Below are positions 5,429-11,682 of a stretch of 11,682 nucleotides of DNA, in pieces (the first letter of the stretch is position 1; each line of letters starts with the position of its first letter). The stretch is from an uncultured Oscillospiraceae bacterium. Its GTDB lineage: Bacteria > Bacillota > Clostridia > Oscillospirales > Acutalibacteraceae. The DNA lies in NCBI GenBank assembly GCA_905203795.1, contig CAJKXG010000014.1, positions 1 through 11,682 of the forward strand. Reading direction: 5' to 3'. Position numbers and translations under genes: made by a program. The notes under the pieces were generated by a model. That model was not told where the DNA came from and ran no database searches. It worked only from the letters and a program-made list of their open reading frames with translations.

Positions 5429-6739
5429 ATGAAACCTGTACAATGGTATGTGACGACCGAAAAAGAGGATTGGCGCAGCTTGGCGTATGCGCCCGTCGAA
5501 GGGGACACGTACACGTCGGTGACGGCGAACGGCGACACCGACCAAACGATCCACGGCTTCGGCGGCTGCTTCAATGAGCTGGGCGGCGTAGCGCTGCAAA
5601 AGCTGCCGCAGGAGAAGCAGGACGAGGTGCTGGATCTGCTGTTTGACCCTGCGAAGGACGACGGTCTGCGGCTGAACTACAACCGCATGTCCATCGGTGC
5701 GAGCGACTACGGCGCGCGCTGGTACAGCTATAACGAGAATAAGGGCGATTACGCGATGGAAAAGTTCTCCATCGATGAGGATCGCGAGTACATGCTGCCG
5801 TATATCAAGGCGGCCTATGCGCGCGGCGGCAACGACATGATCCTGTTCGGTTCGCCGTGGAGCCCGCCCACGTGGATGAAAACGCCGCCGGTGTACAACT
5901 TCGGACGGCTGACATGGACAGAGGAAAATCTGCGCGCCTATGCGCTGTATTTTAAGAAGTACATAGAAGCCTATGCGGCGGAAGGCATCCGCGTGGATCA
6001 GATCTATGTGCAGAACGAGATGTTCTCCGACCAAAAATTCCCCTCTTGCCTGTGGAGCAGCGACGAGATGTATGAGTTCATCACCCAATATCTCGGTCCG
6101 CTGTTTGAAAAAGAGGGTGTCAAGACCGATATTATGCTGGGTACGCTCAACGCCAACGAGGTGATCTACCACGATTTCCCCAGCCGCTTCTTCCATGATC
6201 CGGTGGCGAGCCGCTATGTCAAGGGCGCGGCGTTCCAGTGGAACGGCAAATATTCCGTCAACATGACGCACGAGAGTTTCCCCGAAAAGCTGCTGATCCA
6301 ATCGGAAAATGAGTGCGGCAACGGCAACAACGACTGGGGCTATGCGAAATACATCTACGGGTTGTTCCGTCACTATTTCACCTACGGCGTGAATGCGTAT
6401 GTGTACTGGAACATGATCCTCGAGCCGGGCGGCATGAGCTCGTGGGGCTGGCATCAGAACGCGATGGTGACGGTCAATCCCGACGCCACCTATACGCTGA
6501 ACCACGAGTTTTACGTGATGCGGCACTTCTCCCGCTATGTCCAAAAGGGCGCGGTGCGGCTGAAGCTGCAAGGGCATTTCACCGCGAATTCCACCGCGTT
6601 CCGCAATCCGGACGGCAGCGTGGTGCTCACGACGATCAATCCGTTCAAGCATGCGGTCACCATGGCGTTCGACTATGCGGGTGAGCGCTATTCCTTCACG
6701 CTGGAGCCGGATTCCATCCACACGATGGTCATCGGCTGA
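5429..6739 (+). CDS. Glycoside hydrolase family 30 enzyme, no visible signal peptide
   Basis: A 436-residue protein with the GH30 (clan GH-A) TIM-barrel pattern. The glucosylceramidase-like motif QTIHGFGGCFNE opens the domain; RMSIGASDY and GSPWSPPTWMKT follow. The acid/base is Glu197 in YVQNEMF, and the nucleophile is most likely Glu293 in IQSENECGNG, which lines up with the SEACVG motif of human glucocerebrosidase. The C-terminus is a beta-sandwich ending in EPDSIHTMVIG, as usual in the family. Members cleave beta-glucosides, beta-1,6-glucans or xylans by a retaining mechanism; the exact substrate cannot be read here. The start is set by GGAAGGGG (5411-5418) and by the promoter at 5348-5376. 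The frame is open upstream but lies before the transcription start. No signal peptide is visible, so the enzyme is probably cytoplasmic. It forms an operon with the GH3 gene 40 bases downstream. Confidence 0.9.
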   Translation: MKPVQWYVTTEKEDWRSLAYAPVEGDTYTSVTANGDTDQTIHGFGGCFNELGGVALQKLPQEKQDEVLDLLFDPAKDDGLRLNYNRMSIGASDYGARWYSYNENKGDYAMEKFSIDEDREYMLPYIKAAYARGGNDMILFGSPWSPPTWMKTPPVYNFGRLTWTEENLRAYALYFKKYIEAYAAEGIRVDQIYVQNEMFSDQKFPSCLWSSDEMYEFITQYLGPLFEKEGVKTDIMLGTLNANEVIYHDFPSRFFHDPVASRYVKGAAFQWNGKYSVNMTHESFPEKLLIQSENECGNGNNDWGYAKYIYGLFRHYFTYGVNAYVYWNMILEPGGMSSWGWHQNAMVTVNPDATYTLNHEFYVMRHFSRYVQKGAVRLKLQGHFTANSTAFRNPDGSVVLTTINPFKHAVTMAFDYAGERYSFTLEPDSIHTMVIG

Positions 6740-6779
6740 CGAGGCTGATATACACGAATTTGAAAGGAGACAAAAAACC

Positions 6780-9700
6780 ATGGCAAAAAAATGGTTGGCG
6801 CTGCTCATGGCGTTGGTGATGGTGCTCGCTTCGGTGAGTGTCGCCCCTTTCACGCTGTCGGCAGCGACCACGGCGGGGCTGTCGTTCAATTTCCAGAACA
6901 ACGATCAGGCGTACACCACCCACGCGGGCTTTGAATGCATTGCATTTCCGGCTTGCGGCTGGTGGGCGATCAACAACATCTCCGCAGAGGTCATCGAACA
7001 CAACGTTCCCAAGGACCTCACCGTGGAGTTGGATTATTTCTGGACAGATAAGTCGGCAAACGGCTGGCTGACCTGCCGTTCCAACACGATCGGCGGTACG
7101 GACGATACCAGCGTCAATACGACGCTGGCGGCGAGCACCGTGACGGCGAATCGCTGGAGCAAATGGACGATCGACCTGAAGAGCGCGTATCTCGGCACAC
7201 GCGCCGACACGACCGACCTGTTCTTCTCGTTCGGCGGTTCGGGCGATAAGGTGTATATCCGCAGCATCAAGGTATACGAGACGGGCAAACCGGATTCGTA
7301 TGCGTCGTTTGATCCGAAAACAGCGCAGGACGGCGAGACGATCATTCGGTATCCGTTTCAGGATACGTCGCTGAGCTTTGAGGAGCGGGCAGCGGATCTG
7401 GTTTCCCGCATGACGCTGGAGGAAAAGCTGACACAGTTCGGCTCGAATAACATTGCCATCAGCCGTCTCGGCGTCGAGCATTACAACTACTGGCGCGAGT
7501 GCCTGCACGGCGTCGCGCGTATGCACGAGGACAGCCGCGTCGCCGAAGCGGATAAGAAGGTGACCTCGTTCCCCTACTCGATCAACATGGGCGCTTCGTG
7601 GAACCCCGCGCTGATTCAGGCGATCGGTTCTGCGACATCGGACGAGGCGCGCGGCTTCGACAACAAATACAACATGGGGCTGAACTATTTCTCGCCCACC
7701 ATCAACCTGTATCGCGATCCGCGCTGGGGCCGCAGCAACGAGAGCTACAGCGAGGATGCGTTTTTGACCTCGCTGATCGGTGAAGGCTTTGTGAATGGGT
7801 TGCAGGGCGACGACGATGTCTATAACAAGATCAATGCCACGATCAAGCACTACGCGCTGAACAACAGCGAATTCAACCGTGAGCACGGCAACTCCGAGGC
7901 GGATAACCGCACGGTGCTGGAGCTGTATACGCGGGCGTTCAAATATATCTGCCTCAATACGGATATCAGCTCGGTCATGAGCTCGTATAACCGTGTCAAC
8001 GGTGTGCCGGCGTCGGCAAACCGTTACCTGCTGACCGATCTGTTGCGCGAGCGCTGGGGTCTGGGCGGCTTTGTCGTCAGCGACTGCGGCGCTGTGGCGG
8101 ATATTTTCGAGACAAACCGTCATCACTGGCAGCCGACGGAAGAGGAAATCAGCCGTTCGGCCATCTCGTGGGATCAGATTTCCGACTTCACCAACGCAAG
8201 CGGCTATGTGACGCCGGCGGGCGGCGTGGCGCTGGCGCTGATGGCAGGTCTGGATCTCAACTGCGGCTTTGCGTATGAGCAATATCTGGCGGATGCGCTG
8301 GAACAGGGTCTGATCACCGAAAACGACGTGGATGTGGCGCTGACGCGCATTTTCACCTCTCGTTTCCAGACCGGCGAATTTGATCCGGACAGCATGGTGC
8401 CGTACAAATCCGACGAATATTCGCTGGAAAATCAGCGCGAGAGCGAAGCGCATCGTCAATTGGCGGAGGATGCCGCCGACGAAGGCGTCGTGCTGCTGAA
8501 AAACGATAATCACGCGCTGCCGCTGGATGCTTCCAAAGTGAATAACATCGTGCTGGTGGGCGAAAACGTCAACCAGGTGATTCTGGGCGATTATTCCGGT
8601 ATTTCCGCGGATGCATATTCGTCCACGCCGAATGAAGGCGTGACCAATCTGCTGAAAGAACTGAATCCGAATGCCAAGGTCACCTGTATCGACACGTATG
8701 ACGCGGCTTCCACGCAGTATTTCGGCAACATCGGCTATCTGAAGATCACCTATACGGACGGCAAGGTAAAAACGTTGCAGCCGAAGGACAGCACGGAGCA
8801 ATATTCCTGCCAGGTGGAATCCCCCACCAACTTCGGTTATGTCTACGGCGGCGGTTACGCCAAGTTCCCGGATGTCTATACCAAGGATATCCAGTCCATC
8901 GAAATCACCACGTCCGGCAAAGCGGAGCAGTGCTCGCACGGTATCGTGGAAGTGCATCTGAACGCGCCGGACGGCTTGCTGCTCGCGTCGGTGGATTCCA
9001 CTGCCACCACCGGCTGGGGCGACTATAGACCCCACAGCACCGAAAAGATCGGCAGCAACGGCGGCTATGACACGGCCGATTTGTACATCGTGTTCAAATC
9101 CGCTTCGGCATATGAGCTGACCGAGGCGGACAACACCGCCATCCAAAACGCCGACGTCGTGCTTGCGTGTGTCGGCACGGTGTCCGCCGACTCCGGCGAG
9201 GGTCACGACCGCGATTCGCTGGATCTGCCGCGCGGGCAGGCGGCGTTCATCAAGCAGATGACGGCGCTCAACGACAATGTGATCGTCTACATGCAGACCA
9301 TCAGTATGGTCAATGTGGAGGATTTCAAAGACAAAGTAGACGCGATCCTGTGGACCAGCTACAACGGTCAGGCACAGGGCAATGCGTTGGCGCGTATCCT
9401 GTTCGGCAAAGCGAATCCGAGCGCCAAGCTGCCCTTCACATGGTATCAGAAGGAATCGCAATTGCCGGATATCGCGGATTACACCATCCGCGGCAGTGAG
9501 GATTCGTACGGTCGCACCTATCAGTATTTCAGCGGCGATGTGTCCTATGAGTTCGGCTACGGTCTCAGCTATACGGATTTTGTGTACAGCGATGTACAGG
9601 TGAGCAAGTCCGCCGTCACGCCGGATGACACCATCACCCTGACGCTGAATGTCAAGAACACCGGCAAGATGGACGGTATGGAAGTCGTGCAGGTGTACGC

Positions 9701-10838
9701 GGTGTCCCCGCATGCGGACGGCATCGACCGCCCGTTCAAAGAACTGAAAGGCTTTGCTAAAGTGAATGTGAAAGCCGGCGAGACCGAAAAGGTCACCATT
9801 GAGCTGCCGGTGGCGGATTGGTATTTCTGCGACGAGACGACCGGTGTGCAGGAGTACGACGCGGGCAACTGGACGCTGCAAGTCGGCGCGTCCTCTGCGG
9901 ATATCCGCGCGGAAAAGACCGTGGCGCTGTCCGGTGATTTGACGCCGGCGCTGCAAACGGTCACGCTGAAGGCGGAGCAGATCGTCATCAGCACGGCGGA
10001 GGACGGCGATCACGATATGACGGCGCGCCTGACGGCCGCGCTGAACAACGACGCGCCGCTCGATCTGACCCGTGACGATGTGACCGTGGTTTATAAGAGC
10101 AGCAACGATCTGATCGCGACGGTGGATGCCAACGGTATCGTTACCGCCAACGCTGCGGGCGTGTGCACCATCACCGCGGAAGTGACCTATGCCGGCGTGA
10201 CGATGAGCGACTCCTATCCGGTCGTGGTGCAGGGCGAAGCGAAATTTGCCCAAGGCACGTTGAACAACGGAGATGTCTCGGTAACGGGTTCGGTGCCTGT
10301 CGGCGGCAGTTTGCGCGTGACCGATCTGAAGCCGGAGACCTATTTCTATGAGGAACTCGCGTTTGAAGCGCGCAGCAACGCGGGCGTGGATTCGCTGTCC
10401 TACTTCTGGGCGATCGGTCTGGAAGTGCTGTGGAACTACGAAGCCGTGGTGTACGACGAGCCGGTGCATGTCGAGATCAAGTTGCCGGCAGGGCAGAATG
10501 TGACGGCTATGTACGCGATGAATCCGCTGTATGCGGAGATCCTGCCGGTGGATTTCGAACTGAAGGACGGTGTGTTGTCCTTCGATGTGGATTGCACCTC
10601 CTACTACGGCATCGCAGATACCAGCGCGCTGATCTACGGCGATGTGGACGGCAGCGGCTCGGTGGATTCCAGCGACGCCCGTATGGTGCTGCAGGCGGCG
10701 GTGAGCAAGATCACGCTGACCGAAAAACAGCAGAAAGTGGCGAATGTGGACGGCAACGACCGCATCGATTCCTCCGATGCGCGCTACATCCTGCAAAAAG
10801 CTGTCAATAAGTTCGAGAAATTCCCCGTCGAGGAATAA
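6780..10838 (+). CDS. Secreted multidomain GH3 beta-glycosidase (xylosidase-like) with dockerin
   Basis: A 1352-residue protein. A signal peptide (about 1-28, ending TLSA) is followed by an unassigned beta-rich domain (about 30-180). A GH3 catalytic domain starts near 190, with YNYWRECLHGVAR, FSPTINLYRDPRWGR, IKHYALNNSE and FVVSDCGA, whose Asp435 is the expected nucleophile. The second GH3 domain is interrupted by a CBM6-like insert (about 640-775) and carries SGEGHDRDSLDLP, with Glu807 as likely acid/base, and SYEFGYGLSY. Then come a fibronectin III-like domain (about 935-1040), a Big_2-like domain (about 1060-1155), an unassigned stretch, and a type I dockerin (1287-1345) with two loops (D1288-D1299, N1322-D1333). 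The motifs resemble beta-xylosidase/arabinofuranosidase GH3s more than simple beta-glucosidases; the substrate is inferred. AAGGAGA at 6763-6769 fixes the start; the frame is open further upstream, inside GH30. It is the second gene of the GH30 operon and ends at the terminator at 10871. Confidence 0.92.
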   Translation: MAKKWLALLMALVMVLASVSVAPFTLSAATTAGLSFNFQNNDQAYTTHAGFECIAFPACGWWAINNISAEVIEHNVPKDLTVELDYFWTDKSANGWLTCRSNTIGGTDDTSVNTTLAASTVTANRWSKWTIDLKSAYLGTRADTTDLFFSFGGSGDKVYIRSIKVYETGKPDSYASFDPKTAQDGETIIRYPFQDTSLSFEERAADLVSRMTLEEKLTQFGSNNIAISRLGVEHYNYWRECLHGVARMHEDSRVAEADKKVTSFPYSINMGASWNPALIQAIGSATSDEARGFDNKYNMGLNYFSPTINLYRDPRWGRSNESYSEDAFLTSLIGEGFVNGLQGDDDVYNKINATIKHYALNNSEFNREHGNSEADNRTVLELYTRAFKYICLNTDISSVMSSYNRVNGVPASANRYLLTDLLRERWGLGGFVVSDCGAVADIFETNRHHWQPTEEEISRSAISWDQISDFTNASGYVTPAGGVALALMAGLDLNCGFAYEQYLADALEQGLITENDVDVALTRIFTSRFQTGEFDPDSMVPYKSDEYSLENQRESEAHRQLAEDAADEGVVLLKNDNHALPLDASKVNNIVLVGENVNQVILGDYSGISADAYSSTPNEGVTNLLKELNPNAKVTCIDTYDAASTQYFGNIGYLKITYTDGKVKTLQPKDSTEQYSCQVESPTNFGYVYGGGYAKFPDVYTKDIQSIEITTSGKAEQCSHGIVEVHLNAPDGLLLASVDSTATTGWGDYRPHSTEKIGSNGGYDTADLYIVFKSASAYELTEADNTAIQNADVVLACVGTVSADSGEGHDRDSLDLPRGQAAFIKQMTALNDNVIVYMQTISMVNVEDFKDKVDAILWTSYNGQAQGNALARILFGKANPSAKLPFTWYQKESQLPDIADYTIRGSEDSYGRTYQYFSGDVSYEFGYGLSYTDFVYSDVQVSKSAVTPDDTITLTLNVKNTGKMDGMEVVQVYAVSPHADGIDRPFKELKGFAKVNVKAGETEKVTIELPVADWYFCDETTGVQEYDAGNWTLQVGASSADIRAEKTVALSGDLTPALQTVTLKAEQIVISTAEDGDHDMTARLTAALNNDAPLDLTRDDVTVVYKSSNDLIATVDANGIVTANAAGVCTITAEVTYAGVTMSDSYPVVVQGEAKFAQGTLNNGDVSVTGSVPVGGSLRVTDLKPETYFYEELAFEARSNAGVDSLSYFWAIGLEVLWNYEAVVYDEPVHVEIKLPAGQNVTAMYAMNPLYAEILPVDFELKDGVLSFDVDCTSYYGIADTSALIYGDVDGSGSVDSSDARMVLQAAVSKITLTEKQQKVANVDGNDRIDSSDARYILQKAVNKFEKFPVEE

Positions 10839-10870
10839 TCCCCGAAGAAACGGGGAGAACCGATCATCAA

Positions 10871-10914
10871 ACGGCCTTGCTCCGCATGCTAAACGGAGCA
10901 AGGCCGTGTTTTAT
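10871..10914 (+). terminator. Rho-independent terminator of the GH30-GH3 operon
   Basis: A perfect 14-bp stem, ACGGCCTTGCTCCG (10871-10884) with 10894-10907, around a nine-base loop, followed by GTTTTATT. A small CCCCG/CGGGG hairpin (10840-10855) precedes it directly after the stop codon. Confidence 0.9.
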
Positions 10915-10958
10915 TGTATAATGCCCCCTGCTAGGCAGGGGGCGTTACACAATAAAAC
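10908..10958. repeat. 51-bp near-perfect palindrome
   Basis: Arms of 24 bases (10908-10931 and 10935-10958) are complementary apart from two wobble positions and enclose the three-base loop TAG. The outer ends are GTTTTATTGT and ACAATAAAAC, and the core is GCCCCCTGC/GCAGGGGGC. It overlaps the T-tract of the terminator on its left and the stem of the terminator on its right. It may be a compound two-way terminator or a small palindromic insertion. Confidence 0.7.
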
Positions 10959-10989
10959 AGCCGATTGCTATTCGGCAATCGGTTGTTTT
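10954..10989. terminator. Third hairpin, two-way terminator
   Basis: AAAACAGCCGATTGC (10954-10968) pairs with GCAATCGGTTGTTTT (10975-10989) with one G-T pair. T-runs occur on both strands (TTGTTTT on +, TGTTTTATTGTG on -), so it can also end the minus-strand pseudogene unit that converges from the right. Confidence 0.75.
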
Positions 10990-11047
10990 GCCAAAGAGCG
11001 ACCAAACGGTGTATAAGTGGGGGTAAAAACGACCAAAAGTAGTGTAA

Positions 11048-11545
11048 TTACCACTCGCGATCTAAGCAAAGGGTGTTCCAATAAAAAGTTGCCTTGGTGT
11101 TAGGCAAATGCAGATGACATTCCCTATAATATGGTTTCTTGTTGGACCGAATTGCACAATGCCACATCTGCTCATAATGGCTTTTGTATTGCGTAATAAA
11201 CTCGATGGTACATTTTTTACTATTTACTTTAGAAATGAGCTGCTCTATATCCCAAAGCTCTACACTTGTGCTTCGGAATCCTATCTATCTATGACTTGTA
11301 AACACACGAACTATAATATCATCGATATCTTCAATAGAAAAATCAACTGCTGAAGCATCTGTTCGTACTACTTTTTCAGAAGAGTTGGCTTTATGATGAG
11401 GTGTTACCCAAAAACCATCAGGTAAGAAAAAACGAAGTATATTATTTTCAAATAAAATCTTATCTGCTATACAGTCATGAAGGGTTAGCTCCCTACCATG
11501 AAACATATCTGGGTCAACGTTTTTGTAAGTTTCGTTTGTCATCAT
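11048..11545 (-). pseudogene. Small protein of unknown function split by an in-frame TAG
   Basis: The minus-strand frame starting at 11545 (or the adjacent ATG at 11542) codes for 86 residues, including HGRELTLHDCIADKI, LPDGFWVTPHH and IDDIIVRVF, and then meets TAG at 11287-11285. The same frame continues for 78 more codons to TAA at 11050-11048, with a protein-like second half: VELWDIEQLISKVNS, QYKSHYEQMWHCAIR, PYYRECHLHL and FYWN. No frame change is needed, so one nonsense codon separates the halves. The promoter at 11565-11593 and the GAGGTG ribosome site are intact. Both halves have the even composition of a real small globular protein; I recall similar uncharacterised proteins in gut Firmicutes but cannot name a family. 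The DNA is AT-rich compared with the rest of the window, suggesting acquisition. Alternatives are TAG read-through, two separate proteins, or a sequencing error. Confidence 0.65.
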
Positions 11546-11564
11546 ATATCACCTCTTTGTAATG

Positions 11565-11593
11565 ATTATATTACAGTTTTGCTGACTTTTCAA
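11565..11593 (-). promoter_or_regulatory. Sigma-A promoter of the split small gene
   Basis: On the minus strand, TTGAAA (11593-11588), a 17-base spacer and a perfect TATAAT (11570-11565). Transcription would start near 11558, just before GAGGTG and the two adjacent ATGs. Confidence 0.8.
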
Positions 11594-11597
11594 TGAT

Positions 11598-11670
11598 ATA
11601 TCGATCACGCGATATGATATACGGCAAATGCCGCATGATATACTTGCTTCGCAAGTAGGATATAATATCC
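11598..11670. repeat. Tandem array of four short palindromes
   Basis: Four consecutive hairpins are packed in 73 bases: ATATCG/CGATAT (11598-11615), CGGC-AAAT-GCCG (11622-11633), TACTTGC-TTC-GCAAGTA (11641-11657) and GGATAT-A-ATATCC (11658-11670). Short GATATA-like spacers separate the first three. The stems differ in sequence, so this is not a CRISPR array. The array may continue past the right edge of the window. It resembles interspersed palindromic elements found in accessory DNA of gut Firmicutes, but that is from memory. Confidence 0.65.
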
Positions 11671-11682
11671 GTTCCAACATAC

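Noticed and set aside
6651-6779. N-terminal extension of GH3 into the end of GH30
   Set aside because: The ATG at 6780 has AAGGAGA upstream and begins a clear signal peptide, which an extension would bury.
6729-10901. A very long open frame on the minus strand opposite GH3, and similar antisense frames opposite the zinc-ribbon (1524-3401), rhodanese (4253-5287) and GH30 (5423-6901) genes
   Set aside because: They are shadows caused by GC-rich codon bias of the sense genes. Their translations are rich in R, H and Q without domains, and no ribosome sites or promoters support them.
11108-11353. Plus-strand 81-codon frame opposite the split small gene
   Set aside because: No ribosome site or promoter, and the opposite strand carries the convincing protein pattern across the same bases.
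11598-11682. CRISPR array
   Set aside because: The units are short palindromes of different sequence; there is no direct repeat of constant length, no spacers of constant length and no cas gene.

Overview
The window looks like a chromosome segment of a GC-rich, plant-fibre-degrading gut or rumen Clostridia member (Oscillospiraceae/Ruminococcaceae-like). The grounds are AGGAGG-type ribosome sites, TTGACA/TATAAT-type promoters, U-tailed hairpin terminators, a DUF1292 (YrzB-type) gene, a zinc-ribbon membrane-anchored protein, and type I dockerins on secreted proteins. No 16S or other taxonomic marker is present, so this placement is an inference.

Left part (1-1450): the 3' end of a dockerin protein gene enters from the left (+) and stops at a strong terminator. 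Facing it on the minus strand is a DUF1292 gene with its own promoter. A long rod-shaped RNA resembling 6S RNA follows it about 10 bases after the stop codon. Divergent from the DUF1292 gene, a near-consensus promoter at 864-892 starts a transcription unit of about 500 bases. It contains no convincing protein, many hairpins and a duplicated 15-base motif, and ends at a perfect terminator (1363-1396). This orphan RNA unit is the least explained object in the window.

Middle (1419-6739): a 772-residue zinc-ribbon/transmembrane protein with its own promoter and terminator; then a secreted repeat-domain protein fused to a C-terminal rhodanese; then a GH30 glycoside hydrolase. The last two genes each sit behind the same 43-bp imperfect inverted repeat overlapping an AAGACA-N17-TATACT promoter, which suggests shared control.

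GH operon (5312-10907): a GH30 enzyme without a visible signal peptide is followed after 40 bases by a 1352-residue secreted GH3 enzyme. The GH3 protein has a probable carbohydrate-binding insert, a fibronectin-like domain, a Big_2-like domain and a C-terminal dockerin. The pair probably hydrolyses beta-linked plant or fungal glycans, with the GH3 displayed outside through its dockerin. The dockerin DNA at the end of GH3 is very similar to the fragment at the left edge.

Right end (10840-11682): a cluster of hairpins acts as a two-way terminator. Beyond it the DNA becomes AT-rich, with a small minus-strand gene of unknown function that has a good promoter and ribosome site but is split by one in-frame TAG. 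A tandem array of four small palindromes closes the window. This end looks like accessory or acquired DNA.
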